Part shown: one piece after another, positions 44,150 to 53,480 of the stretch | Layout: every line of letters begins with the position of its first letter | Numbering within the stretch: position 1 is the first letter of the stretch | Assembly: GCA_943908365.1 (NCBI GenBank) | Contig: CALTTH010000016.1 | Coordinates: 4,853-68,852 of the forward strand | Origin: an uncultured Hyphomicrobiales bacterium | Lineage (GTDB): Bacteria; Pseudomonadota; Alphaproteobacteria; Rhizobiales; Rhizobiaceae | Length of the DNA: 64,000 nt | Direction of reading: 5' to 3' | Position numbers and translations under genes: made by a program | Notes under the pieces: model-generated | The model's input: the letters and a program-made list of their open reading frames with translations, nothing else | Told to the model about the DNA's origin: nothing | Database searches by the model: none

Positions 44150-45106
44150 CTACTCGGCGGCGTCTTTCAAGGGCACGGGGCGAACGGCGCTCAGGAAGCT
44201 CTTATTGTCAGGGCATTTTGATAGGCGCTTCTCAAAGCCGTCGATCAACCACTGGCTTGCCGGACCGGCAGGCGTATCGGCCTTTCGCAAAGAATACAGC
44301 GGATATTCGCCGAGCTCGTAGGCGTCGAGGTCGAGCACCTTGAGGCTGCCATTCATGATGTCGGTCCTGACCAGCGATGCGGGCAGCCCACCCCAACCAA
44401 GACCACCCTTGATCAACTGGTATTTCGTCGCGATGTCGCTAACCCGCCACGTTTTGTAGGACAGGACATTGAAGTCGCGACCATTGGTCAGCCCCGACAT
44501 GTCCATCACCACCATCTGCACCTCTTCACGGACATCGGCGAGTGTCACCGAGCCGTGCAATTTTGCCAGGGCATGGTCACTCGCCGCGACGGGTACCATG
44601 AAGGAGTGGCCGATCTTTTCCAAGACAAGACCATCATCCTGCTGCGAGACCGCCCCGCCAATGCCGATCAGCGCTTTACGGCTTCTCACCATCTCCATGA
44701 CCATGCCCAATTCACCGACATTGAGTGTGAGCGACACGGTGGGGAATTCCTCCCGGAATTCACGAAGAACCTCAACCACGGCCTCGGCTGGAACCATGGT
44801 GCTGAGAACGAGGGAGACCTCCGCCTCCAGGCCCTGCTTCAGCCCTTTAGCGCGTGATCGCATTTCCTGCAATCCGGCGACGATTCTGCGCGCATCCTCC
44901 AACATTGCGCGGCCCTCGTCCGTCAGTTTCGACTGACGGCCGCTGCGCTCGAAAAGGCTGACCTCAAGCTGCGCCTCGAGATTGGCAATGGTGTAGCTGA
45001 CCACCGATTGGGCGCGATTGAGCACGCGTGAAGCGGCTGAAAAGCCTCCGGTTTCGGCAACGGTCAAGAAGACCTGCAGCTGGTCGAGTGTCGGGTTGGC
45101 GTCCAT
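44150..45106 (-). CDS. LysR-family transcriptional regulator
   Basis: 318 aa. N-terminal winged helix: TLDQLQVFLTVAETGGFSAASRVLNRAQSVVSYTIANLEAQLEVSLFERSGRQSKLT. The effector domain follows, with LVLSTMVPAEAVVEVLREFREEFP at about residue 98. The gene is divergent from the azoreductase gene at 45242 with 135 bp between; this is the expected regulator-target arrangement. The intergenic region holds an AT-rich stretch (ATCGATAGATAGTTTTCAG) that could contain the T-N11-A site. Confidence 0.93.
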   Translation of the reverse strand: MDANPTLDQLQVFLTVAETGGFSAASRVLNRAQSVVSYTIANLEAQLEVSLFERSGRQSKLTDEGRAMLEDARRIVAGLQEMRSRAKGLKQGLEAEVSLVLSTMVPAEAVVEVLREFREEFPTVSLTLNVGELGMVMEMVRSRKALIGIGGAVSQQDDGLVLEKIGHSFMVPVAASDHALAKLHGSVTLADVREEVQMVVMDMSGLTNGRDFNVLSYKTWRVSDIATKYQLIKGGLGWGGLPASLVRTDIMNGSLKVLDLDAYELGEYPLYSLRKADTPAGPASQWLIDGFEKRLSKCPDNKSFLSAVRPVPLKDAAE

Positions 45107-45241
45107 GTCCCATCCATTTTATCGATAGATAGTTTTCAGATTATCACAGTTTTCTAGATGGCAAAACTGGCCGATAACCCACTCAACCAAACGGGGCCGC
45201 GCCCCGCACCATCCTCCCAAGATTGACCTAGAGGCACCAAA

Positions 45242-45856
45242 ATGTCGAAGATTCTGCTCGTCACTTCCAGCCCGCGTGGCAATGAATCGCTCTCCAACAA
45301 GTTCGCATCCGACCTTGCCGAGAAGATCAACGCACAGTCGAACGGCCAGATCACCCATCTCGATCTCGGCCAGAACCCGATCCCGCATCTCGATTCCGTC
45401 ACCACCTCTGCCATTCGCAAGCCTGCCGAACAGCGCACGCCGGAAGAGGCCTCCGCTGCCGATTACTCCGACAAGCGCGTGGCTGAATTGATGGACGCCG
45501 ACACCGTCATCATCGGCACCGGTCTCATCAACTTCTCGATCTATTCGGGTCTGAAATCCTGGATCGACAACATCGCGCGCGCTGGCATGACCTTCAAATA
45601 CACCGAATCCGGCCCGATCGGCCTTGCAACCGGCAAGAAGGTTTACATCGTTCTGTCCGCTGCCGGCGTGTATTCCGAAGGCCCAGCCGCTTCACTCGAA
45701 CATGCCGTTCCCTACCTGAAAACGGTTCTGGGTTTCATGGGCATGACGGATATTGAAGTCATCCGTATCGAAGGTCTGGCGTTTGGTCCGGAAGCTGCCG
45801 AAAAGGCCATTGCTGCTGCCAATGCCAAGGTCGAAGAGCTGGCGAAGGCCGCATAA
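45242..45856 (+). CDS. azoR: FMN-dependent NADH:quinone oxidoreductase / azoreductase
   Basis: 204 aa flavodoxin-fold enzyme. Motifs: KILLVTSSPRGNESLSNKFA (FMN phosphate loop), TVIIGTGLINFSIYSGLKSWIDNIARAGMTFKYTESGPIGL and KVYIVLSAAGVYSEGP. It reduces quinones or azo compounds by two electrons with NADH, probably protecting against thiol or quinone stress. GAGG lies about 7 bases upstream. Divergent from its probable LysR regulator, and followed by a strong terminator. Confidence 0.93.
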   Translation: MSKILLVTSSPRGNESLSNKFASDLAEKINAQSNGQITHLDLGQNPIPHLDSVTTSAIRKPAEQRTPEEASAADYSDKRVAELMDADTVIIGTGLINFSIYSGLKSWIDNIARAGMTFKYTESGPIGLATGKKVYIVLSAAGVYSEGPAASLEHAVPYLKTVLGFMGMTDIEVIRIEGLAFGPEAAEKAIAAANAKVEELAKAA

Positions 45857-45859
45857 AAA

Positions 45860-45885
45860 AAGCGGCCTGTCCGGCCGCTTCTTTT
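45860..45885 (+). terminator. Intrinsic terminator of azoR
   Basis: AAGCGGCC-TGTCC-GGCCGCTT stem-loop followed by CTTTTC, 4 bases after the stop. It is preceded by a run of A, so it may also work for the leftward hlyU gene. Confidence 0.88.
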
Positions 45886-45919
45886 CGAAAGATACCAACG
45901 GTCGCGCTTGTCGCGGCCG

Positions 45920-46228
45920 TTATTTTTTGTCGGCAAACAGGTTCGGACCGTTCTGGTCAATGATTAGCTTGCCCTTGCGCACCGTGCATTCGACCGCGTC
46001 ATCCATGCTGGTGAATACGTCGGCGCGAACAAATTCGTGCACAAGCACCTCGTCTGCGACGGTCTTTTCGATGCGGCCTGCCAAGCGGTACTGCGCGCCT
46101 TCCTTCATCGGCGTGGCGTAGATGGTGTATTCGCCATGCTGATGGGGTTCGGACGTCTCCGCCTTCTTTGGCGCATCCGACTGCGCGGCGCCGAAGCCGG
46201 AAAAGAGTTTTGAGAAGAACGAGGCCAT
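45920..46228 (-). CDS. HlyU family protein
   Basis: 102 aa. The pattern YTIYATPMKEGAQYRLAGRIEKTVADEVLVHEFVRADVFTSMDDAVECTVRKGKLIIDQNG matches the HlyU domain (PF10115). The N-terminus starts with a short amphipathic SFFSKLFSGFG. Despite the name from Vibrio HlyU, the alphaproteobacterial proteins have no characterised regulatory role. AGGAAGGG precedes the start. Convergent with azoR. Confidence 0.85.
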   Translation of the reverse strand: MASFFSKLFSGFGAAQSDAPKKAETSEPHQHGEYTIYATPMKEGAQYRLAGRIEKTVADEVLVHEFVRADVFTSMDDAVECTVRKGKLIIDQNGPNLFADKK

Positions 46229-46295
46229 GCTTTACCCTTCCTGTTGTCGTTGCGCCGGAGCGCTTGTACCGCGCACGGCGTAATGATGCATTCGA

Positions 46296-47546
46296 TCAGA
46301 TAATGAGGTTCGCGAGGATTTCGTTCTCGGTTATATCCTCATAGCCAAGCCCTGCCGCCTCGAAACGCTCGAACAGAGTGGTAAAATTGTCGCGAGACGT
46401 GGTTTCGATACCGATCAGGATCGAGCCGAAGTTGCGGGCCGATTTCTTCAAATACTCGAAGCGTGCCACGTCATCATCCGGACCGAGCATATTGAGGAAG
46501 TCGCGAAGCGCGCCTGGACGCTGCGGCAGACGCAGGATGAAGTACTTCTTCACCCCAGTGAAGCGCATGGCGCGTTCCTTCACGTCCGGGAGACGCTCGA
46601 AGTCGAAATTTCCGCCGGAGACGACGCAGATCACGCGCTTGCCCTCCAGCCGCTCGCGACCGAGCTTTTCCAGAGCAGCAATAGACAATGCACCCGCTGG
46701 CTCAAGCACCACGCCTTCGAGATTGAGCATGTCGATGATGGTGACGCAGATGGCGTTTTCCGGAATCAGTTCGACCTGCTCGGATGGAAAATCTTTGAGC
46801 GCCTGGAAGTTGAGGTCGCCGATGCGGGCAACAGCTGCCCCATCGACGAAGTTGTCGACCTTGTTCAGCGTGACGGCTTCGCCCGCTTCGATGCTTTTCT
46901 TCAGGCTTGGCGCACCTTCCGGTTCGCAGAAGACGAAGTTGTTTCGCGCCACCGTACCGGCGAAATACCCGGTGAGACCCGCGGCAAGACCGCCGCCGCC
47001 GACCGGCATGACGACCAGGTCGGGCTTTGCGCCATCGGGAAGCTGGTCCATCACCTCAGCGGCAACGGTTGCCTGACCTTCAATGATATCCTGATGGTCG
47101 AAGGGCGGCACCATGTAGCCGTCATTCTCTTCGACATAGGCACGTGCTGCTGCATAGCACTGATCGAAAATGTCGCCGATGAGCTTGATGGTGATAAACT
47201 CGGCACCGAATATGCGCGTCTTGTCGATTTTCTGCTGCGGTGTGGTGACCGGCATGAAGACCACGCCCTTCACGCCAAAATGGCGGCAGGCGAAAGCAAA
47301 ACCTTGCGCGTGATTGCCGGCTGACGCACAGACAAAGATCTTCTCCTTGCCGGCGCCGGCAACGGCCTTGCGCAGGAAATTGAACGCGCCTCTAATCTTG
47401 TAGGAACGAACGGGCGTGAGGTCTTCACGCTTCAGCCAAATCTCGGCTCCGTACCGACGGCTGAGATGTTCATTCAACTGCAACGGCGTCTCGGGAAAGA
47501 TTTCCCGAACTTCTCGCCGTGCGGCTTCTACAAGCAGTTTGTCCAC
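46296..47546 (-). CDS. ilvA: Threonine ammonia-lyase, biosynthetic type
   Basis: 416 aa from GTG 47546, the usual length; the frame is open to 47624. PLP enzyme converting threonine to 2-oxobutanoate, the first step to isoleucine. Motifs: PLQLNEHLSRRYGAEIWLKREDLTPVRSYKIRGAFN (PLP Lys), CASAGNHAQGFAFA, VMPVGGGGLAAGL and ICVVSGGNFD. A single C-terminal ACT-like regulatory domain starts with KKYFILRLPQRPGALRDFLNML. Divergent from trkH; the starts are 114 bp apart. Confidence 0.93.
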   Translation of the reverse strand: MDKLLVEAARREVREIFPETPLQLNEHLSRRYGAEIWLKREDLTPVRSYKIRGAFNFLRKAVAGAGKEKIFVCASAGNHAQGFAFACRHFGVKGVVFMPVTTPQQKIDKTRIFGAEFITIKLIGDIFDQCYAAARAYVEENDGYMVPPFDHQDIIEGQATVAAEVMDQLPDGAKPDLVVMPVGGGGLAAGLTGYFAGTVARNNFVFCEPEGAPSLKKSIEAGEAVTLNKVDNFVDGAAVARIGDLNFQALKDFPSEQVELIPENAICVTIIDMLNLEGVVLEPAGALSIAALEKLGRERLEGKRVICVVSGGNFDFERLPDVKERAMRFTGVKKYFILRLPQRPGALRDFLNMLGPDDDVARFEYLKKSARNFGSILIGIETTSRDNFTTLFERFEAAGLGYEDITENEILANLII

Positions 47547-47660
47547 GATTTTCAATCCATTGAAATTCCAGATGGCACCCGCTATGCCATAGGAACAAGC
47601 CCGACACAAAGACTCTTTGCGCAACTTCGGTACGCGTTACTCGATCAAGGTTTGATATTT

Positions 47661-49121
47661 TTGAACGCCAATCTCCTGCGCGCCGTCGTCTATATTACGT
47701 CGATCTTCGGCCTCTACATGGCAACCGCGATGGTCGTGCCGGCCATGACGGACCTCTATTACGGAAATAACGACTGGATCGTTTTTGCCGCTTCCGGTTT
47801 CATGTGCGGCGGGTTTGCTCTTGCCTGTGCCCTTGCAACACGCGGACCGATGCCGACCTTCAACAAGCGCTTCGGCTTCCTGCTTGTGAACGTCTTATGG
47901 CTGGTCTTCTCGCTTGTGGGTGCCGTGCCGCTCTATCTCTCGGAACTCAACCTCTCCTTTGCACAAGCCCTGTTCGAATCGATCTCTGCGATCACCACCA
48001 CAGGCTCAACGGTCATCTCCGGTCTCGACAAGGCACCACAGGGAATTTTGATCTGGCGCTCGCTTCTTTGCTGGCTCGGCGGTATCGGTATCGTGGCGCT
48101 CGGTCTCTTCATCCTGCCACTGCTGCGCGTGGGAGGTATGACCTTCTTTCGGATGGAATCATCAGACACTGCCAGCGACAGGCCTTTCGCACGACTGGCG
48201 AGCTTCACCCACGCCTTCGTCGCCATCTATGTCGTGATGACGATTGCCTGTGCCATCGCCTTCGACTTTGCCGGGATGACCCATTTCGATGCGGTGAACC
48301 ATGCCATGTCTGCGATCGCGACGGGTGGTTTCTCCACACACGACGCATCGTTCGGTTATTTCGGCGATAATGTCGCGCTGCTGTGGATTGCGACATTCTT
48401 TCTGATCCTCGGCAGCCTGCCCTTTTCAGTCATGATTCTGCTGGCCGTGCGCCGACGCATGGATATTCTCTACGATCCGCAGATCCGCGTGTTTATCGGC
48501 TATCTCTGTGCCATCTCGCTGGCCGTCGGCATCTACCATCACATCCATAATGGCGTGTCGCTTCATATTGCGCTCAGCCATTCCTTCTTCAACATGACGT
48601 CGATTCTCTCGACCGGGGGCTTTGCCAGCGACGACTACACGCTGTGGGGTCCGTTTGTCGTGGTCGCCGCCTTCTTCGCCACCTTCATGGGCGGCTGCTC
48701 CGGCTCGACGGCGGGCGGCATCAAGGCCTACCGCTTCGTCATCGTCTATAATGTGGTGAAGACCGGCCTACGGAAGCTGATCTATCCCGACGCCGTCTAT
48801 CCTGTGCGCTACGGCGCACAGATCGTGGATGCGGAAACCATTCGCAACGTCTTCGTGTTCATCAGCTGCTTCATTGCTCTATGGATCGCCGGCAGTCTGG
48901 CGATGAGCGCCATGGGCTACGATTTTCTCACCGCGACATCCGGCGTTGCCACCGCTCTTGGCAACGTCGGCCCAGGCATCGGCCCGATCATTGGGCCTGC
49001 GGGCAATTTTTCCACGATCAGCGATCCGGCACTTTATCTGCTCTCGCTGATGATGCTGCTCGGCCGACTGGAAATCCTGACCGTGCTGGTGCTGCTCATG
49101 CCACTGTTCTGGAGAGGGTGA
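47661..49121 (+). CDS. trkH: TrkH-family potassium uptake protein
   Basis: 486 aa membrane protein of the Trk/Ktr/HKT superfamily, the K+-translocating subunit working with TrkA. Pore-loop signatures are readable in each of the four repeats: ALFESISAITTTGSTVISGLD, AVNHAMSAIATGGFSTHDASF, HSFFNMTSILSTGGFASDDYTLWG and LTATSGVATALGNVGPGIG. The GGCSGSTAGGIKAYRFVI stretch is conserved. The open frame extends to 47466, but the TTG at 47661 has AAGG 10 bases upstream and gives the standard N-terminus before helix 1; no ATG is available. Confidence 0.92.
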   Translation: MNANLLRAVVYITSIFGLYMATAMVVPAMTDLYYGNNDWIVFAASGFMCGGFALACALATRGPMPTFNKRFGFLLVNVLWLVFSLVGAVPLYLSELNLSFAQALFESISAITTTGSTVISGLDKAPQGILIWRSLLCWLGGIGIVALGLFILPLLRVGGMTFFRMESSDTASDRPFARLASFTHAFVAIYVVMTIACAIAFDFAGMTHFDAVNHAMSAIATGGFSTHDASFGYFGDNVALLWIATFFLILGSLPFSVMILLAVRRRMDILYDPQIRVFIGYLCAISLAVGIYHHIHNGVSLHIALSHSFFNMTSILSTGGFASDDYTLWGPFVVVAAFFATFMGGCSGSTAGGIKAYRFVIVYNVVKTGLRKLIYPDAVYPVRYGAQIVDAETIRNVFVFISCFIALWIAGSLAMSAMGYDFLTATSGVATALGNVGPGIGPIIGPAGNFSTISDPALYLLSLMMLLGRLEILTVLVLLMPLFWRG

Positions 49122-49126
49122 AGATT

Positions 49127-49208
49127 TGGTACGGGCGGCGGGACTCGAACCCGCACGCTTTCGCTCCGGATTTTAAGTCCGGTATGTCTACCATTCCATC
49201 ACGCCCGC
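49127..49208 (-). tRNA. tRNA-Leu (anticodon TAA)
   Basis: 82 nt with encoded CCA. Acceptor GCGGGCG/CGCCCGT (terminal G-T pair), anticodon arm CCGGACTTAAAATCCGG with TAA, a short extra arm AGCGAAAGCG of the class II type, and T arm GGTTCGAGTCC. It ends 5 bases from the trkH stop on the other strand. Confidence 0.94.
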
Positions 49209-49270
49209 TTGCATTTCCATCTACACAGCGTCACCGCATCCGGTCAACTGTCAGTCCACCGTGAATTTGA

Positions 49271-49981
49271 TTAACCGCACCAGGACGGACTTGCGGAACC
49301 GGCTCGACGCGCTAACCCCTCCCTAACAAGCTGATCGGCGAAGGACACTCCGGATTTCAAGAGCGCTTTTACTTCCGCACCCTGCCCGCCAGCCGCCACC
49401 TGGAAGCTGCCGGAATTGAGCATATCGCGAAGCCGCACCTTGGCGGTGAAGCCACGGGCACGCTCCTCCATGCAGCGGGCCTGATCCGTCTGCGGCACCT
49501 CGATGCCGGCAAGCTTCATCTTCACGCCCTTCATCCAGAACGTGCTGCCATCCATCACGCAGTTGTTGAGGCCGGAACGGCCGCAAAAGGCGAAGGTGCC
49601 GGGCTTTGCGCCAAGCGAAACATTTTCCACCTGCGGCTTTGGCGAAGGCAGCGTTGCGGTCGGCAGTGGACCGGTTCCCGCGGAGGAGCCAACCATGGCG
49701 ATCGAGCGTGGAGGAACGGGTGCGCCAGACGATGGAAGGGCAACGGTTTGCGTTGTCTTCTGCCCGGCTGGAGGCTTGGCAGAAGCGGTTTCGCGGGTTG
49801 CAGGTGCGCTGCTCTTGGACGTCGAGGCAACGACGTTCTTTATCTTCGGCAACAGGGTGTCGCGATGCTCATAGGCTTGAATCCCGCCGACGGCGACGCC
49901 AAACAGGATCAACCAGGACCAGACGCTTCCACCCTTGGACTTGGATGAGGCGCGGCGGCTTGAAGGTTTTCTCTTGCTCAC
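49271..49981 (-). CDS. Membrane-anchored SNase-fold protein lacking nuclease residues
   Basis: 236 aa. A basic N-terminus and one transmembrane helix (SVWSWLILFGVAVGGIQAY) lead to a Ser/Thr/Pro/Ala-rich linker (about 45-115) and a C-terminal staphylococcal-nuclease-like domain (about 125-230): CVMDGSTFWMKGVKMKLAGIEVPQTDQARCMEERARG. Active thermonuclease relatives have DGDTFW...KIRIADIDTPE; here DGD is DGS, the catalytic Arg position is Lys and DTPE is EVPQ. Four Cys suggest disulfides outside the cytoplasm. Probably a non-catalytic binding protein. Confidence 0.7.
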   Translation of the reverse strand: MSKRKPSSRRASSKSKGGSVWSWLILFGVAVGGIQAYEHRDTLLPKIKNVVASTSKSSAPATRETASAKPPAGQKTTQTVALPSSGAPVPPRSIAMVGSSAGTGPLPTATLPSPKPQVENVSLGAKPGTFAFCGRSGLNNCVMDGSTFWMKGVKMKLAGIEVPQTDQARCMEERARGFTAKVRLRDMLNSGSFQVAAGGQGAEVKALLKSGVSFADQLVREGLARRAGSASPSWCG

Positions 49982-50156
49982 AGAACAACTCCTTTTCAGG
50001 CGGGCATTATCCGCTGAAGGAGTTTCCGAAAGGTTGGCATTTGAGATAAATTCGATGTGCGATGGAGAGCAGCGGCGTTATCCACAACTCTCTCATCGGC
50101 CGGAACGTGAGACGAATATAGTAGAGAACCGCCACTACCTGCGAGGTCCTCGTCGT

Positions 50157-50696
50157 CTAACGAACCTGATCGAGGAGGCGCTTGCATTCGAGGAGGTCGA
50201 AAAGCGCCTCCTGCAACAGGGCGCGATCATCCTTGCTGATGCTGGATTTTCCGATGGAAATTTCCGGCGTGTCGTCGGATGCCCCGCCACCAAAGCCAAA
50301 GAAACGACCGCTGGGTCTGGCCTTTGGGCGTCCGACGACTTCATCATCGTCCGATGGCGCCACGCGTGGTTCGGCCGTCTGCTTCTCGCCGCTGGCAGCC
50401 ATGATGGCTTCCATGGTCGCCATGTCGCCAGACGCGATGGCCGCGACAAAGCGGTTGCCATTGGTCTTGAGGAGTTTCTGTACGCCCTTGATCGTGTATC
50501 CATGATCGTAAAGCAGATGCCGGATGCCTTTCAGGAGATCGACGTCGTCCGGACGATAATAGCGTCGCCCGCCGCCGCGCTTCATCGGCTTGATTTGGGG
50601 AAAGCGGGTTTCCCAGAAACGCAGCACGTGCTGCGGCAGATCGAGATCGTCCGCAACTTCACTGATCGTTCTAAAGGCGTCTGGACTCTTATCCAC
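50157..50696 (-). CDS. MerR-family transcriptional regulator
   Basis: 179 aa from GTG 50696, which has GGGAG 6 bases upstream. The N-terminal MerR helix-turn-helix is FRTISEVADDLDLPQHVLRFWETRFPQIKPMKRGGGRRYYRPDDVDLLKGIRHLLYDHGYTIKGVQKLL. The C-terminal part is low-complexity followed by a helix, with no metal-binding cysteines. This type usually lies downstream of ihfA in rhizobia, as here (168-bp gap). Target genes unknown. Confidence 0.9.
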   Translation of the reverse strand: MDKSPDAFRTISEVADDLDLPQHVLRFWETRFPQIKPMKRGGGRRYYRPDDVDLLKGIRHLLYDHGYTIKGVQKLLKTNGNRFVAAIASGDMATMEAIMAASGEKQTAEPRVAPSDDDEVVGRPKARPSGRFFGFGGGASDDTPEISIGKSSISKDDRALLQEALFDLLECKRLLDQVR

Positions 50697-50864
50697 GCTT
50701 AACTCCCACCCGGCGAAATGACAGGTTTGCAAAACACACGACAAGGTATGATGCGAATCGTCTTTATTTCAACGGCTTGACGGTTGAAATTCAAGTATGT
50801 TCACAGGAAGAAAAACAGTGAGGTATCAGAATGGGCGCGGATAGCGTCGAACGAAGCCTCTTTA

Positions 50865-51200
50865 TCAGCCGGGCTTCTGGGTCTTCTGCTTCGCCTTGCG
50901 CGATGCGTGGGCCTTGAGGATGCGCTGTTTCAGAACGTTGGAGGCCTTGAAGGTCATGACGCGACGTGGCGAAATCGGCACTTCTTCGCCGGTCTTCGGG
51001 TTGCGACCGATACGTTCGTTCTTTTCACGGATCTGGAAGGTTGCGAAGGAGGAGAGCTTTACCACCTCGCCACGAGTGATGGCATTACAGATCTCGTCAA
51101 TGACGGTTTCGACCAGCTCGGCGGACTCAGTTCGGGACAAACCCACCTTGCGAAACACAGACTCGGCCAAATCCGCACGTGTCACAGTTTTACCGGCCAT
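50865..51200 (-). CDS. ihfA: Integration host factor subunit alpha
   Basis: 111 aa. HU/IHF fold with TVTRADLAESVFRKVGLSRTESAELVETVIDEI, KLSSFATFQIREKNERIGRNPKTGEEVPISPRRVMTFKASNVLKQRI; the beta arm GRNPKTGEEVPI bends DNA through the minor groove. A 12-residue basic tail extends the E. coli form. Follows fabH after 144 bp in the plsX-fabH-ihfA order conserved in alphaproteobacteria. Confidence 0.96.
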   Translation of the reverse strand: MAGKTVTRADLAESVFRKVGLSRTESAELVETVIDEICNAITRGEVVKLSSFATFQIREKNERIGRNPKTGEEVPISPRRVMTFKASNVLKQRILKAHASRKAKQKTQKPG

Positions 51201-51344
51201 TTTTCCCCGCGCTTATCTCTGTTGTGTTCTGGAAACCGCCTGAGACTATTGCCGTTGACCGCAGTGGTCAAGGAATGTTTCCAGAATCGTTTAAGGATTT
51301 ACGGCAATGATGGCAAGGGGTTACGTTGGAGCGTCACTGACACG

Positions 51345-52316
51345 TTACCAGCGTAGAAGCACCGAACCCCAGGTGAAGCCGCCGCCCATCGCTTCCAGCA
51401 TAACGAGATCCCCCCGCTTGATGCGCCCATCGGCTGCAGCGGTTGCGAGCGCCAGCGGAATGGAGGCGGCAGACGTGTTTCCGTGCAGATCGACGGTGAC
51501 GACAACCTTCTCCAGCGGAATACCAAGCTTCTTTGCAGAGCCATCGATGATGCGGCGGTTGGCCTGGTGTGGAACGAGCCAGTCCAGATCGTCTGCCGTG
51601 GTGCCGGTCGCATCGAAGGCTGCCTCGATCACGTCCGTGATCATGCCGACGGCATGTTTAAAGACTTCGCGGCCCTCCATGCGCAGATGACCGACAGTAC
51701 CAGTCGTCGACGGCCCGCCATCGACGTAAAGCTTTTCCTTGTGCGAACCATCCGAACGCAGATGGGAGGTCAGCACGCCCCGGTCGGAGGTCTTGCCTTC
51801 GCCCTCGCCTGCTTCCAGGATGACAGCACCGGCGCCATCCCCGAAGAGAACGCATGTGGTGCGATCCTTCCAGTCGAGAATGCGCGAGAAGGTTTCGGCA
51901 CCAATGACCAGCACGCGCTTTGCCATGCCGCCACGAATGTAGAGATCGGCCGTCGCCATCGCATAGACGAAGCCGGAGCAAACGGCCTGAACGTCAAAGG
52001 CAAAGCCGCCAGTGATGCCAAGGCGATTCTGGATGTTCACCGCTGTCGCCGGAAACGTGTTGTCGGGCGTGGATGTGGCAACGATGATGAGATCGATGTC
52101 TTCGGGCTCCAGCCCGCCATTGTCCAATGCCGCGCGGGCCGCAGCCTCGCCGAGCGACGCCGATGTCTCGCCCTCGCCTGCAATGTAGCGCTGCTTGATG
52201 CCGGTGCGCTGAACGATCCATTCGTCCGAGGTCTCGACGATGCCTTCGATTTCCTGGTTCGTCACAACCCGCTTCGGCAGCGCCGCTCCGAAGCCACGTA
52301 CAATAGAGCGGATCAT
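51345..52316 (-). CDS. fabH: 3-oxoacyl-ACP synthase III
   Basis: 323 aa. Condenses acetyl-CoA with malonyl-ACP to start fatty acid synthesis. Catalytic Cys in FAFDVQAVCSGFVYAMA (about residue 113), His in LDWLVPHQANRRII (about 249) and Asn in VDLHGNTSAASIPLAL. N-terminal IRGFGAALPKRVVTNQEIE is typical. It starts 3 bases after the plsX stop, with GAGGAA as ribosome site overlapping the plsX end, so the two are coupled. Confidence 0.97.
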   Translation of the reverse strand: MIRSIVRGFGAALPKRVVTNQEIEGIVETSDEWIVQRTGIKQRYIAGEGETSASLGEAAARAALDNGGLEPEDIDLIIVATSTPDNTFPATAVNIQNRLGITGGFAFDVQAVCSGFVYAMATADLYIRGGMAKRVLVIGAETFSRILDWKDRTTCVLFGDGAGAVILEAGEGEGKTSDRGVLTSHLRSDGSHKEKLYVDGGPSTTGTVGHLRMEGREVFKHAVGMITDVIEAAFDATGTTADDLDWLVPHQANRRIIDGSAKKLGIPLEKVVVTVDLHGNTSAASIPLALATAAADGRIKRGDLVMLEAMGGGFTWGSVLLRW

Positions 52317-52319
52317 TGG

Positions 52320-53381
52320 TTATTCCTCATCAACCACGAGAGCTTCAGGCGCCGGAGGCGGAAGTCTTCTTGCGTGGTAAGCTTTCAAATCATTTTCGAT
52401 CTTGGCAGTCAGGCCGTTATGCACCATGTCGTAACCGACATCGATGGCCGAGGCGAAACCGAGTGCATCCGTGCCGCCGTGGCTCTTGATGACGATGCCG
52501 TTCAGCCCCAGGAATACGCCGCCATTGACCTTGCGGGGGTCCATCTTCTCACGCAGCACGTCGAATGCGCTCTTGGCAAGAAGATAGCCGATCTTCGCGA
52601 TGAAGCTGCGGGAAATCGCTTCACGCAGCAAGGTCGTGATCTGGCGTGCTGTGCCTTCTGCGGCCTTCAGTGCAATATTACCGGTAAAGCCTTCGGTGAC
52701 GACGACATCGACCGTACCCTTGCCGATATCGTCGCCTTCGACGAAACCGCGGTAATCGATGGTGGCGAGATCGGCTTCGCGAATGAGGCGACCGGCTTCG
52801 CGGACCTCTTCCTGGCCTTTGACCTCTTCGACACCGACATTCAGAAGGCCGACCGTCGGGCGGTCGACGTCGAACAACGCACGCGCCATGGCACCGCCCA
52901 TCAGGGCAAAATCAAGAAGCTGCTGGGAGTCCGCGCCGATGGTCGCGCCGATATCCAGAACGATGCTCTCGCCGCGCAGCGTGGGCCAGATGCCGGCAAT
53001 CGCGGGACGTTCGATCCGCGCCATGGTGCGCAAGCAGAATTTCGCCATGGCCATCAGCGCACCGGTGTTGCCGGCAGAGACGGCGACATCCGCCTCGCCC
53101 ACCTTTACCGCTTCAATGGCGCGCCACATGCTGGAGACGTAGCGACCGCGACGCAGAGCTTGGCTCGGCTTTTCATCCATGGCAACCGACACTTCGCAAT
53201 CGAAGAATTCGGATTTCTCCATCAGACGAGGATATTGCGCCAGAATAGGATCGCACTTGCTCTTCTGCCCATAGAGCAGGAATGTCACGTCATTGTGCCG
53301 CTCGAGTGCCTTTGCAGCACCGGGTATGACAACATCAGGGCCGTGGTCCCCACCCATGACGTCAATTGCTATTCTGATCAC
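52320..53381 (-). CDS. plsX: Phosphate acyltransferase PlsX
   Basis: 353 aa. Makes acyl-phosphate from acyl-ACP for phospholipid synthesis. Begins IRIAIDVMGGDHGPDVVIPGA and contains AVSAGNTGALMAMAKFCLRTM, LLNVGVEEVKGQEEVREA, GFVEGDDIGKGTVDVVVTEGFTGNIALK and GGVFLGLNGIVIKSHGGTDALGF. GTG start with AGGGA 3-8 bases upstream. Middle gene of DUF177-plsX-fabH; no rpmF gene lies between DUF177 and plsX here. Confidence 0.97.
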   Translation of the reverse strand: MIRIAIDVMGGDHGPDVVIPGAAKALERHNDVTFLLYGQKSKCDPILAQYPRLMEKSEFFDCEVSVAMDEKPSQALRRGRYVSSMWRAIEAVKVGEADVAVSAGNTGALMAMAKFCLRTMARIERPAIAGIWPTLRGESIVLDIGATIGADSQQLLDFALMGGAMARALFDVDRPTVGLLNVGVEEVKGQEEVREAGRLIREADLATIDYRGFVEGDDIGKGTVDVVVTEGFTGNIALKAAEGTARQITTLLREAISRSFIAKIGYLLAKSAFDVLREKMDPRKVNGGVFLGLNGIVIKSHGGTDALGFASAIDVGYDMVHNGLTAKIENDLKAYHARRLPPPAPEALVVDEE

Positions 53382-53480
53382 TCGTCCCTGATCCTTCTGA
53401 CCGCCGCGCGGTAATTTTCGGGCGAAAATACCGTTTCCGCCCAGCCATACAACTGAATTGTTCGCTTCTTACGAAGGCAT

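Noticed and set aside
47466..47660. N-terminal extension of TrkH from 47466
   Set aside because: It would overlap ilvA coding sequence in antisense, its residues do not resemble TrkH, and TTG 47661 has a fitting ribosome site.
51483..53414. A 643-codon plus-strand open frame opposite fabH and plsX
   Set aside because: It spans two well-supported genes, has no domain, and mirrors their codon bias.
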